Assembly: GCA_036250225.1 (NCBI GenBank)
Contig: JAPZLL010000013.1
Location: 62,001 to 126,000, forward strand
Source: Cercophora sp. LCS_1
Taxonomy: Eukaryota > Ascomycota > Sordariomycetes > Sordariales > Lasiosphaeriaceae
Direction of reading: 5' to 3'
DNA: 64,000 nt
Positions 32,235 through 43,266 of this stretch are shown piece by piece. The notes under the pieces were generated by a model. It had not been told where the DNA came from and did not search any database. It saw only the letters and a list, made by a program, of their open reading frames with translations. Both the position numbers and the translations under genes were made by a program. The first letter of the stretch is position 1. Each line of letters begins with the position of its first letter.

Positions 32235-33998
32235 ATGGAGATGACTAGTAGAATTTTTGAGGCCGTTTTGAGCCCGCTGGCCATTGTGATGCACCCCGAT
32301 CCGGCTTCGTCCTGCTCCTTTGATGAGGGGTATCGTTTCCCCGAGGAAGAAGAGGAGGTCCGTGAACAGGAGGAAGGAGGCAACGAGACTGCTGGCGAAT
32401 GGAGGGCGACGGATCAAAATCCGCAGAGCCGCGATGGCTTGGCGTCGTGTTCGTCGCTATTTTCGGAAGGAGCGACAGCAACATGGCGGATCGACGGTGC
32501 GGATTTTGATGGACGACGATTCTTTGCTGTTCCGACATTTGCGATTGGCAAACCCCCGCTACGGGTTGATGTTTATATCCCGCCTTTTGAGGATATTCCG
32601 CCCGACTTGCGCAGACGGCTTAGGCCAGAGGCTGTTCTTTCGAATCGGCGGTCGGATCTTGCAAACCTGCCAATTACGCGACATCTGCTGAGGGCTCTGG
32701 AAACATGGAGTGCCAGGCTGCCAAACTTTCAGAGGGAGTACGAGTCGTTGCCGTTTGGCTCGCAGATTCTCGTTGGGAGGATCGATGCGGATGTTGAGGT
32801 CATGGCGGCGGATATGCACCTATACCCAAGCTACGATGTCGAGGAGAACATGTTGACGCCGGCTGCTCTTAAGGATATGTGGCAGGTTACACTTCCGCAG
32901 CAAGTCGATCTTGAGGATGTCAAGTTTCAGAGTCAGCTTCACGAGGCGATATCGCTCGTTACGATCCGATCCACCGCCGAAACGAACCCTGACACGACAC
33001 CAACGACTTTCGTCTTCAAATCCCTCCTCCGCGACCAACGCTACATGTACAACGAATTCAAAAACCTCATCACCCTGCCTTCCCATCCAAACATTGTTCC
33101 CACACCACCCTTCACCGTCACCAAACGCGCCCGTTTCGGCGGTCGCCGCGGTGTAATCGGCTTCATACTACCCTACTACCCCCTCGGTTCACTAAAGCAA
33201 TACCTCCTCTCTACTCCTCCTATCCCACTCGAAACCAAAATCGAGTGGTGTCAACAAATCACAAGAGCGCTGATCCATATCAACTCCTACGGGTGTTTCT
33301 ACCCTGATCTGAAACCGGATAACGTGGTGCTCTGGGAGAACGACAGGAAGTTGGATGCGGTGCTGATCGACCTCGAGCAGAGAGGTGGTTGGTATTCGTG
33401 GAGTCCGCCTGAGGTTGGGTATGTCGAGTATCTTGAACTTCTTGCCAGTGCGGCACCGGAACAGAATGTGCGGGATGAATACGGGGGGTTGGTGAAGAGA
33501 AGAATACCCAAGTGGAAGGTCACGAGCCAACAGGATCGGTATGTCAATTTGCAGGGTGGGTTTTCGATGCCGTGGAAGTGTTTGAAGGAGGAAGAGAGAG
33601 AGAAGGCGCAGGTATTTATGCTGGGGAAGTTGATTTGGTGTGTGTTTGAGGTTACACCGTGGGTCAGGTGCGGGATTGATCATGAGGTGTTGAGGGATGA
33701 GGGTAGCGGGGTTGGGTTCCCTGTTATGGGAGACGAGGTGCCGAGGAAGGTGAGGGAATTGGTGAAGGCGTGTACGAACGGGGCGAGGGAGTGGGAAAGG
33801 GGTGTGGGTGGAGTTTTGAAGGTTGAGGGGAGAAATTTGGTTGTCAGGGGTGGTGGGGATGTGGGAGTTGTTACGAAGGAGTGGTGGGCGGAGGAGGTAA
33901 GGAAGTCAAAGGAGTTTGTTGAGGGTGGGAAGGGCTGGGAGAGGCCGACGTTTGAGGAGGTGTTGAGGGTTTTGGAGGGGCTGGGTGGTGACAAGTGA
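32235..33998 (+). CDS. Protein-kinase-like protein with altered HRD and DFG motifs
   Basis: Single exon, 587 residues from the ATG at 32235. The N-terminal half (about 1-260) has no known domain and is acidic near residues 35-50. The kinase-like fold lies at about 260-480: the likely ATP-binding lysine is in TFVFKSLL, the C-helix region is YNEFKNLITL, and the hinge segment is GFILPYYPLGSL. The catalytic loop is GCFYPDLKPDNVVL: Tyr replaces the usual His or Arg of HRD, while D, K and N stay. The metal-binding motif reads LIDLEQRGG, so DLE replaces DFG. Catalytic Asp, Lys and Asn remain, so activity is possible but atypical. Many fungal genomes carry such kinase-like proteins without known role. 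The start is uncertain, since in-frame ATGs exist further upstream. Confidence 0.75.
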   Translation: MEMTSRIFEAVLSPLAIVMHPDPASSCSFDEGYRFPEEEEEVREQEEGGNETAGEWRATDQNPQSRDGLASCSSLFSEGATATWRIDGADFDGRRFFAVPTFAIGKPPLRVDVYIPPFEDIPPDLRRRLRPEAVLSNRRSDLANLPITRHLLRALETWSARLPNFQREYESLPFGSQILVGRIDADVEVMAADMHLYPSYDVEENMLTPAALKDMWQVTLPQQVDLEDVKFQSQLHEAISLVTIRSTAETNPDTTPTTFVFKSLLRDQRYMYNEFKNLITLPSHPNIVPTPPFTVTKRARFGGRRGVIGFILPYYPLGSLKQYLLSTPPIPLETKIEWCQQITRALIHINSYGCFYPDLKPDNVVLWENDRKLDAVLIDLEQRGGWYSWSPPEVGYVEYLELLASAAPEQNVRDEYGGLVKRRIPKWKVTSQQDRYVNLQGGFSMPWKCLKEEEREKAQVFMLGKLIWCVFEVTPWVRCGIDHEVLRDEGSGVGFPVMGDEVPRKVRELVKACTNGAREWERGVGGVLKVEGRNLVVRGGGDVGVVTKEWWAEEVRKSKEFVEGGKGWERPTFEEVLRVLEGLGGDK

Positions 33999-34175
33999 CG
34001 TGGGGCCGGCGATGAGATGCCTTGAGTTGGAGTTATATTGGACGCAGTGCGTTGCCAAAATCCTGAGCGCAACGCTTGAGTAACCCTGGAACCTTCACCA
34101 CAATCATTGCCCGGGGCTCGATACGAATCTTCATTCATCACCAGCTGTCGTACGTAATCTGATGATGAATCTATC

Positions 34176-36008
34176 TCAGCAAAGACACGGCACTGACCGA
34201 ACCCTCTTCCAAAGCCCACTCTTCTCCGGCGCCTCCCTGGCTTCATTCTCTTCTCCCGCCTCGAGCTTCGAACCCATAAGCGACACGCCCCTACGAAGCG
34301 TATAACCCTGATCAATGACTGCCGCCGAAAGCAGGAAAAGCGGCACACTAACAGCCCAAAAGACCCAAAAATCACTCTTCCCCGGCAAAAAGTCATCCCC
34401 CATGCTAAGGACGCTCGCGACGAGAGTAAGCGGAAACACAAGGGATGCAAAAAGTCCCAGACGCAAACTCAACTCACTATCATGAATCCCCTTGAACGCC
34501 GCCCTCAGATTGGCCAAATCCGTCGCCATGGCCGTCAAACTCTCGACACGCTGCCTTAGCGGTCCCAGCCGGGCATGCACGGTGAGGAAATCCATCTGCG
34601 CCTCCCGCAGAGCCTGCGGTAACGTGTCGTCGACGTGCTCGCTCCCCAGCTGGACGCCAAGACGCTCCAGGTTGTAGATCATGGCGCGCCAAAAGTGGTT
34701 CATCTGGCGCCGCATGTAGTTGATATCCTTGGTGATGGTGCTAACTGTTTGCAGCTCGGCTTTCCACTTGCTACCGCCCAGGGAGTCGTCCAGCTCGACT
34801 TGGCAGTCGTCGGAAAAGTACTCGGCCATGGCGGTCGTACAGTTGACGAGCTCGAGCTGGCTGGTCCAGTGGTGGGCGATGACTTTGAGGAGGAAGTAGG
34901 TTGTGTTGGAGGAGTCGGATGCTGCTTTGCTGATGAGGTCTGGGGAGGCGATCTTGGTCCAGTAGAAGACGAGCTCGTCCAGGAGACTTGCGCGGTTTCG
35001 TTCCTGCTGGAAGGCTTCCATTCGTGCTTTGGCATTGGGTCTGAGATGGGGGAACAAGAGGGGTGCGAGGGTGGGACATCCGTCTTGATAGGGGGTGCTT
35101 TTGTGCTCGACGGCCGTAACGTTGCGTGGGCCGGCCCAGTCGCTTGCGTTCCATAGGGAGGTCCTAGTTTTGTGCTTTGTTGGGTCTTGTAGGATGAGCC
35201 CGCTGCCCGAGGGGTGTCCGGTTGACATTGCTGGATCGACCATGATGACGGCTGGTATCGTGAGCGTTAGATGAGTACCAGTAGGGGCGGCGATGAGCCT
35301 CTACTTACCGTCCCAGCCAGTGTCACACGACGGTCCAGGAACGTCATCTTGCGAGGTCCAGAAAGACGCGCACCTTCTCGCAAAGGCTTGCCTGTTGTTC
35401 GTCCGCGCCAATGGCAGATCAACGTCCCTCCACCTTTCGTATCGGCGTCGGTTGATCGCAAAAGTCATCTGGAAAGTCAAGGCGTCGACCGAGCGTGGAT
35501 TCTGCAAGGTCTGGATGTCGTAATATCTCAGCGTGAATGACTGCTTTGGGAACGATAGAGACGGTAGCGCGCGGTAGGCTATCGACGACGAGGTGGTAAA
35601 GTTCCAGGTGTTCATCTGCTCAGTAAAGACCAAGGGATCAATGCCGAGATGCTCACCAAGCGCGTCGACGTAGTCGGGCTCCAGGTCCTCGAGGATAAAG
35701 AGCCGCTTCTCGCCATTGCGACGACTGGCACTGGCGGGGTGCGTATTCAAATATTCGCAGAGATGCTGTGGGCTGCTGAAGCCGGCATGTTGGTCCGATT
35801 CTGAGAGCACCGAGACGTTGTCCTGGTCAAACCGGAGGCCGTAACATCGACCTGGCGCTCTGTTGTGGTGCATCAAATAGTGATCTCGAACCAATTGTTG
35901 CCCAAAGTCTTCGTTGTGGATCTTCTTGAGGAATGATTGCAGGGCTGGGAACGCGTGGACCAGGCCGCGGAGGCGCTGAAGGTAGGGTTGGTGATCAAGG
36001 TCCGCCAT
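34176..36008 (-). CDS. CorA-like two-TM membrane protein
   Basis: 591 residues in two exons, 36008-35309 and 35251-34176, around a 57-bp intron (GTAAGT...ACCAG). The N-terminal soluble part includes RLFILEDLEPDYVDALGEHL and SFTLRYYDIQTL, the pattern of fungal CorA-like proteins that sense or scaffold at membranes. A long helical stalk runs through residues 380-500 (LRQRVESLTAMATDLANL). Two membrane helices follow: LGLFASLVFPLTLVASVL and FWVFWAVSVPLFLLSAAVI. The connecting loop starts SMGDDF, so the classic GMN selectivity motif of Mg2+ channels is absent and transport is uncertain. It ends about 180 bp from the convergent kinase-like gene. It is the second CorA-type gene in this window, but unlike the first it lacks ankyrin repeats. 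Confidence 0.85.
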
Positions 36009-36351
36009 GGCTGTATAAGGATCAGAGGAAAATTAGGCCCCACCGGACAGAGGCAAGGTATCATAAAATTGAATGAGGGAGCAAGGAAGAACCTTCAAGT
36101 AATTAACCAAACCGTCTGTGTCCTTGCGTCCTTTTATTCGAGATTCACACTGCTCGCGGCTTAGCGTCGGGCAAAAGGGAATGACGAAGCTCCCAGGCTG
36201 ACGCGTTGCCCTCATCGCAGCGCAATAGTGATTAGTAGGGGTTGCATCGTGGGGTTGTACAGCATGTTAGTGATCTGGGAGTGCAGTTCTCTTCACCGAG
36301 ACCCGCATAAAAACGGTAAAAATGGGGCGGCCAATGAATGTGTATAGCAAA
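36009..36351. other. Short intergenic spacer
   Basis: About 340 bp between two minus-strand genes. It holds the promoter of the CorA-like gene and the 3' flank of the HET gene. Nothing recognisable. Confidence 0.45.
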
Positions 36352-38785
36352 TTACCGCATAATAATCAACTTTCGCTTTGGGTTGGTTCCCATCCAGTCA
36401 TCTACCGAAACCCTCTTTCCAGGCGATGTTACATTTTCCTTGAACGCGATATCCTTGTCGTCGTCGTCGAATTCGATCAACATCAGCTGCAGTCCCTTGG
36501 CGTAGTTTGCCACGACGATGAAGGGAAAACGTTGTTGCTGGAACGCAAGCGGGCTCCCACGAAGAGTGATCGCTGTCAATGCCCGTCCAGTGGCCGGATC
36601 GTAGACGGAATAATCGTTTTGGTCTGGTCCAGGATACGGGTGGACCGGCTTGACCGAGAGATATGACAGGCTGCTATAAAAGGCGATACAGTCTGGCACT
36701 GGTCGAGAACGATTCGAGAGTCGTCTGTATTGTTGTGCAATCTCTGCATGGTCAGGAGTAAAATGGTCGGCGAAAGGGCCGGAGAGGGTCTGCTCCGAGG
36801 TGGACTGAAACAGAGGTCTTGGTTCTTCGTCCCGGCCGAAGCGAAAGATTTTAAGAAGATACGAATCCAATTGTTTCTCGGGAGGACTGATGCCGATTTC
36901 AGGGTCCTTGATCACCCTTTTGGTCACTGACGGTCGAAGCTTATTCTCCTCCCAGGTGATGTTTCGCTTCCAGCCCGTCCACGACCAGGACGGAAAGCCA
37001 ACACGTCGTTCCAGGGGTACATCCCAGTACCAACATCCTCCGAGGACTTCTCCAAACATATTCTCGGGGATGCCACGGTAAAGTGGCCCGATCGAATCTT
37101 TCAAAAGATTGGCAACCCCAGCAAATGCTTTTTCAACGTCCTCGGGGCGGGTGAGGTCGCGCAACGTGTACTGGTCGACAAGCTTTCTGAAAAGGCTGAT
37201 TGACTCGGTTCGACTCACGGCGTTGGGGTGGCGAACCATTTCTCCTACAAAGTCGCGCTCATTACTCATGTTCTCCAGGCGTTTTGCCGTGTTTTCGAGG
37301 TGTACATCGGCCCTCCAAGTGGCCTCCCTGCACGAGAAAACGGCATTGTTCTGTAGAAAAAACAAAATTGTGCTCGAACAAAGCTCCTCCTGAAACGTCC
37401 AGCCCCGTTCTCTCCAGAGTGAATCCTTCAGCCACGGAGTCAGAGTCTCAAATACCTCGGTGAAGGAGGCTCCCATGACCTGGTGGGTGGGAGGGGCGTC
37501 GTAGAATCCAGAAAGCAACCGGTCAGTCCCCTGTAGAGTATGCGGGAGGATGAACGGGATGCTCACCCCAGGCAGCCCCACCTTGCAGTGTCCTGAGGTG
37601 GCAGCGAACGTCAGTGAAGCCCTGGAGTAGATGCGGTCCATTTGCTGAATATGAAAGTCCTCTTCTTCCTGTTCGTCGTGGATGATGCAAAGCGAGTCAA
37701 CCCAAAGGTATTTTATACCCATGGATTGAACGACTGTGATGGCGTCCTTGATGGTTGCTGGGAGTGTGATGCCCAAGAGACCTTGCGGCGATGCCCACTC
37801 GTCCAAGGTCTTGGAACTGAGCATGGGCTGATGCACCCTTCCCCACACATAGCTGAGGGCGACGTACTCGGGTTCCTTCCTCGGCGAAATAGACACAACA
37901 CACCATTGGTTGACATCAATCAGCAATAGCCTCTCCGGGAAGGGTGTTGTGGCTTTGGGCTGTCGACACTTCTCATGGCCTTTGGAACAAGTGTCTCGCC
38001 AGAGTTTGATGATTCCCGGGTCCAGTCTGCTTCCCATCGGGCGGCCAATCCCTGCGCGTGACTTGCTCATTGGCACCAACACTCGTTGATACTTTGCGTC
38101 AACGCAGCCCGGGGATCTTGGTTCGAGATGCCCCTCCGCCGTCGACGCGTAGTTGAGCTTCAATGAGACCCATCCGCCCTGATTGGTGGCCACCACTTCG
38201 ACTGTCTTCATCCATTCCGGGACGTGGTAAGCTCGAATGTGTTGCAAATTGTGGGGCCCGGGTCTAGTGCTCTCAACCTTGGAGAGATCGTCCAGCAGGG
38301 TTGACTGTCGCAGATTGAAATCTGGCAAAAATTGACTGGTCAACTTTCCGTTACACAAGATGCAGTCTCGTTCCGGTCCGTAGGTGTAAAAGTCAACATT
38401 GACTGCCCACATGTGTCTAGCGCTGGGTTCACGGATCGTCAAGAACCTGGAAGACGAATCAGCGGCAACATTTTGGTTCGCGGACAGGGACGAACCAGTT
38501 GAGTACTGACACGCCGTTAGGGGCAAGCGACCTGATGAAGGTGCCAATAGCGCAGCTTTCTTTGCACCCGTCTGCGTGCCAGGTGAAAACTGTGACTGAG
38601 GCACCGTCTTCCAGCTGCCGTGCCTTCTTGAGCCACTGCGACGGGTCTTGGGATGGGCATTGGCACCACGTCAACGAGGGCCCATATGATGGGTTCTTGT
38701 TTTCGTTGCTCTTTTTCAGAAAGGCCTTCTTGAGGAAGGATCGCATCTTGAGTTTTTTTGTAGATGTTCCGAGCGGAGTTTGCAA
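36352..38785 (-). CDS. HET-domain (heterokaryon incompatibility) protein
   Basis: 789 residues from two exons, 38785-38511 and 38446-36352, joined across a 64-bp intron (GTCAGT...TCCAG). The HET domain (PF06985), at about residues 305-490, starts with YVALSYVWGRVHQPML and continues with LPATIKDAITVVQSMGIKYL and VDSLCIIHDEQEEEDFHIQQ, then YSRASLTFAATSG. These are the three conserved blocks of the family. HET domains trigger regulated cell death in fungal non-self recognition, and many work as effectors of STAND receptors. The C-terminal 300 residues are the usual variable tail, here with GRALTAITLRGSPLAF. An alternative start at 38746 would drop 13 residues. It is the first gene of the putative non-self-recognition island. 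Confidence 0.92.
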
Positions 38786-39175
38786 CGCAAAACTCGTGAT
38801 TGAGTGAAGCGGGAAAGCTTTCCTTGTGCTCGAAGTTGCTGCGGGTGACCATCAAACCCTGTCCTTTGATTCAGCCGCATGTTATTTTTCAGCCGGCCGA
38901 AGACTTGCATTTTCTTCCAGCGCTCTCTCCAACCATCAACTTTCCTTCGGTTTGCAGGGATAAGGTCTTGCCCAGCCAATGGAACGGGTTGTTTGGGGCA
39001 GCACCTTCCCAAGGCTCTGATTGGATGGTGGGCGGCGGCGCTGGCCTGGGACGTGGGCGTGGCTGGGCGTCCTGCTGGGCCATTGTAACGGAATTTCCTC
39101 TGGTGCCTCCCCACAAAAACCACTCACCTCATTCAGGCTCCACGCAACACACCGAATCACAAGCTAGACTTTACC
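38786..39175. other. Divergent spacer between the HET gene and the NACHT pseudogene
   Basis: 390 bp between divergent genes. An in-frame TAA lies near 39086 upstream of the NACHT frame, and no ATG occurs between it and the body of that gene. No gene recognised. Confidence 0.5.
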
Positions 39176-42100
39176 ACGGATCCGATTTCCGCCCTTAGCT
39201 TGGTTGCCAATATCTTCGGTGTTATCACCTTTGCGTCCGGGGTCGTCAAAATTGCAGCGCAAATCCACCAGTCCGCCGCCAATGACCAGGTTGATACCCT
39301 TCAACAGTCAGCTGATGCGCTGAAACGCGAGATCGAACTCGTCCAGCGAGCGCCGCTCTTAGGGGAGCATCTGGAGCACCAAGGGGATCATGACTTTGCC
39401 GTCCTAGCAAAGTCCGGCATCGAAATCGGCCTGAAGGTCTCGAAACTCCTGCAAGACGTGCGAGGGACCGACAAGGGCAAGAATGTCGCATGGAAGACTT
39501 TTCGCCAAACCTTCAAGACAGTCTGGAACAAGAGCGAAATTGACAGTCTGGGCGCCGAACTATCGCAATTTCAGGGACACCTCCAACGACATGCTGTTCT
39601 GTTGATCAAGGAGAAGCTGGACAAACAGTCCGCCAAGTTGGAAGACGTGCTCAAATCTCTCGACAGCCACGCTTTATCCCACCTCTCCACCAGCACCTTC
39701 CTACGCGAGTGAAGGCGAACTCCAAGGACAAACCGTGACTACCATTGACAATCAACAACGGGGCGAGGCATTGGCCTTGGCGAGGCATAATGGGATCATG
39801 GCATCTCTTGGCGACATCTCCGGCAATACGGGACTAAACTCGAAACCCACAGGCCGCCGCGCAAGCCTGAGCGAGGGGCAGCTCAAAACCATCGACCAAG
39901 CAATCCTCTCTTCCCTGTGGTTTCCTGTAATGATGGAACGGGAGGAGGCCATTCACGAAGTCCATACGAAGACATACGAATGGGTCTTCTGCAACCCGGG
40001 CGTATCACAAAAGCCTTGGGATAATTTGTCCGAGTTCCTAAGAGGAGACTCGAGGACTTACTGGATCACGGGGAAAGCCGGCTCGGGCAAGAGTACCCTG
40101 GTCAAGTGCATCCTGGAAAACAAGCGGACTAGGAAGCAACTGGCATAGTGGTCCGGGGAAAATCCGTTGGCGATGGCGCAACACTATTTCTCCTACAAAG
40201 GCTCTGACCTTCAGATATCCGCCGAGGGCTTGTTTCGGTCTCTGCTCCACCAGACACTCAAGGACAGGAAAGAGTTGATTAAGGTTGCCTTTCCCGAAAG
40301 ACACCAAGCTTTCTCTGCAGGCGGCAGGGGAGTCGCCTCCGGGCCCCGGGTTTTGGAGCTGAAAACGGCACTGACCACAGTTATCCAGACGCAACCATCC
40401 ATCTTCTTCTTTGCCGTGGTTGGACTTGACGAGTACGATGCCAGCGCAACCGAGATGTCTCTCCTTGTAGATACTTTCAAGCGGCTGTCGACATACCCAA
40501 ATTTCAAAGCCTTGCTTTCCAGAAGGCCGTGGGTGGTCTTCGAGGAGAGTTTCGATCTGTGTCCGCGCTTACGACTTCATGAACTTATTCGTCCCGACAT
40601 TATTCTTTTTGCCACGGACCAGATTACCCAGCACCCCAAGTTTAAGATACTGCACTCTCACGGCCCCACAGCAACCCAAAACATAATCAACGAGATTGTG
40701 GATGCTTCCGCCGGGGTATTCCTCTGGGTCGCTCTTGTGGTCCGCTCTCTCCTAGAGGGACTAGGCAACCATGATAGCTTTGAGGATCTCCAAGCTCGGT
40801 TACGTGAGTTCCCATCGGAGCTAGAGGAGCTATTCCTTCATATGTGGAACAAGATTCCGACGCGGTATCAAAGCCAGGCGTCCAGGCTTCTTCAGCTTGT
40901 CCGGGCCGGTACGCTTGGAGGTTGGCAGTTCAGTCTTTTAGGGTTATCATTCTCCGAGGAAGACGAGAGGAGCATAGAAGAGGCCGATGTCACTCCAACG
41001 AAGGAGCAAGAGGTTGGAGAAAGACACGAAACAATGCGGGTGCATCTTCTCACCCGCTGCGTGGGCTTAGTAGAGATACATCGAACTTCCGAGGAAGACC
41101 CTATCCGAAACGGCCCGGAGAGCCGTAACTGGGAGAGGCCTACAATTAACAACGACCTCTACTTCAACAACATAGAGGATAAGCATGGATATCCGCGCGT
41201 CGAATTTATTCACAAAACGGTCTATGAGTTTCTCTCGTCGGCAGATCTCCGCCAAAAGCTCGCTGACGTTGCTACGCCACCCGGGAGCGCTCCCCCTTTT
41301 TGTGCTGACGTTGGGCTTTTGCGCTCCACCACATTGCGGATAAAGACATTCGTAGGCACGGCCGGTCACAACAACAGCTGGGTGTCGCAAGCCCTTGAGG
41401 CACTTGTGCGCCGCTGTCTTTTCCTTGCGAAGCAGGCAGAGCTCGCGGCTGAGCGGCCACAGACAAGGATGTTGCGGCAGCTGGACGTCACGATGGCTCA
41501 GCTTCAACACCGCGCTGTTCATAACAACACCCATCGGCAACATCATTGGAGCCGAGGTCTTCCCCACTTCGCTTATCCAATGTCGTTCGACAGAATTTCG
41601 TTTGGCAAAGATGTGCTAGAGAGGGTAAACAATTTCTTGTTACTGGCTGTTTTCCATGGGCTCGCCTTGTTTGTCAAGGATCACTCGTTGGGAGATCCGG
41701 GGTTTATCAGGGAAGCCCGGGAGCTTCCATTTCTGTGGGCCTGTTTGCTTTCCTTCCACCAACTGCAAGGAGATCACATCACGTTTCATAAGAGCGTGGA
41801 TGATTCGCTTCTCACCATGCTTCGATACCTCCTCGACAACGGCGTCGACCCTAATGGTATCTACGCTCACCCCGAGGAGCCCGTATGGATACAGTATCTA
41901 TGCTACTGTGAAACGAACAACCCATCTACACTCACACCGAAGGTACTAAAAGCTATGATACTGCATGGCGTTGATCCTGGGTCTCAGATATTGAAGTCTC
42001 TTGCGATCCGGCGTTGTCAAGAGGTAATCGAGAAGGCTGGCGGGAGGGTTTCCCAGGAGCGAAAGCGCCAATACAGCGCAGGGATGCTGAAAGCCATGAA

Positions 42101-42233
42101 GGGTGTCGAAACTGGGACCAGAGGAGGCACAGGACTGTTCTCACCATCAGACTGTGTGTTGGAGAAAAAATTGGCTACCGCATGTTTGAGACTCTTCACA
42201 AAAAGATCACCCACGATTCCAATCCAACGCTGA
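39176..42233 (+). pseudogene. NACHT-type STAND NTPase gene with lost start, frameshift and nonsense codon
   Basis: The three parts align into one fungal NLR of about 1000 residues. The N-terminal helical part begins DPISALSLVANIFGVITF, preceded by ACG at 39176-39178 where relatives have ATG; the context ACCACGG would be an ideal start if ATG. This frame stops at 39710-39712, and one base over it resumes as ASEGELQGQTVTTIDNQ. The NACHT P-loop is YWITGKAGSGKSTLVKC at about 40060-40105. A TAG follows at 40146-40148, directly before WSGENPLAMAQHYFSY, and then the frame is intact to 42233 with Walker B FFFAVVGLDEYD and a region corresponding to SSRPW. Weak ankyrin-like pieces occur near the end (LRYLLDNGVDPNG). 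Three independent lesions argue for a pseudogene, although each is a single-base change and assembly error is possible. Confidence 0.8.
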
Positions 42234-42267
42234 CCCGTGCTGTGCAATTTCTATGAGTAAAAACAGC

Positions 42268-42312
42268 ATGGTTTCCTGCGACGAATCTGGGCACACGAAA
42301 TTTCCTTTTTCG
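42268..42312 (+). repeat. Copy A of an inverted 45/48-bp coding-like block
   Basis: Matches the reverse complement of 56471-56519 at all but two aligned positions, apart from one 3-base gap. Both copies start with ATG in the same frame and encode VSCDESGHTKFPFS; both substitutions are silent (ACG/ACC, TTT/TTC). It begins 35 bp after the NACHT pseudogene stop. Confidence 0.85.
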
Positions 42313-42321
42313 TTCGCAATC

Positions 42322-42388
42322 CTGAGCTGGGGTGAGCTGTGGCTGATTTGTCCTGAGCTCTCCCTGATTCTTCCCTGAGCTGGGGTGA
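42322..42388 (+). repeat. Two copies of a CTGAGCTGGGGTGA motif
   Basis: ctgagctggggtga occurs at 42322 and again at 42375, and a variant ctgagccggggtgagc occurs at 56435 beside the other conserved block. The motif is in the same orientation at both sites although the neighbouring 45-bp block is inverted. It may be subterminal repeats of a small DNA transposon. Confidence 0.6.
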
Positions 42389-42876
42389 TCTGGCACACCG
42401 CCGCCGCACAGCCTCAAAGGCCCCTTTTCAGTCCCCCTAGCTAAACTTTCCTATCGATGGAAAGCAGACGACGCGTAATCGGTAAAGATAGCTCCCGGGC
42501 AACAATTCCAATCACGAAGTACACGCGTACTAGGTGTACATGTGTGACTAGGGCCGGAAGCCCTATTGTCAAAGCTGAGTAGCCTATGCCTTACTAAAAA
42601 ACAAAACAAACTAGAAGGATCTAATCAAATTAATTTCAAACCTATACCATCACTATACTAGACTAGAAAAGGATACGGTAGGATAGAGTCATGTGACGAC
42701 CTGCAGGTTGGCCCCCAAGCGGTTGACAAAATCAACTGCACTGCGTACCTTGCAGTACTTCTGTCGTGCCTTGGAGAAGCCTATCTGACATGTATCTCAA
42801 AGTACCGTCCTGAACTGACGCAGTCAGTTCAGCTGGTCAACGCCATGGTTTGCCACCACTGTTGCCACCGCGCAGT

Positions 42877-42910
42877 ACTATAATAGGGGCTCTCTGGCGA
42901 AGCCAGAGAG
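42877..42910 (+). promoter_or_regulatory. TATA element followed by a perfect hairpin
   Basis: ACTATAATAG is followed four bases later by ctctctggc-gaa-gccagagag, a perfect 9-bp stem with a 3-base loop. A TATA box close to a strong hairpin is common in LTR U3/R boundaries. No clear LTR ends (TG...CA with target duplication) were found, so this stays a promoter-like remnant. Confidence 0.4.
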
Positions 42911-43266
42911 TTGGACAGAACAGAAGCAATTCAATCAAGCAGTAGCAACCCCGTCAATTCCACAGAATTCCAGAAGTGCAACGTTTCTGACAAGATCTCA
43001 GTCCAGTCTAGAGGAATGTAAATCGATCCAGGGGGAAAGACAACCCCTTCCCTTTCAAATCAAGACTTCTCCTTATTAATTACCTGTAACAAAGTTTTAA
43101 GTACCAGTCCTCTTACTGCTATTATAATCATGTCTAACATAAGGAGTTCTGCTACTATTTGTGTAAGGTACGGGACGGCGTCATTCTACTACTTGCTCCT
43201 CGTCCTGTCTATGAAGTACGCATTCTTCATTAGCAAACCCGTAGCTAGTTTGCACCTCGAAATATT

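Larger units (their letters stand above)
42234..43266. other. AT-rich intergenic region with repeat and promoter-like elements
   Basis: About 1 kb after the NACHT pseudogene. It contains the conserved block at 42268, three-part CTGAGC motifs, an AT-rich stretch (42590-42680) and a TATA-plus-hairpin module at 42877-42910, all listed separately. It ends in the 3' flank of the minus-strand gene at 43267. No intact gene. Confidence 0.55.

Noticed and set aside
37109..37463. Plus-strand frames inside the HET gene
   Set aside because: Shadows of the conserved minus-strand coding sequence.
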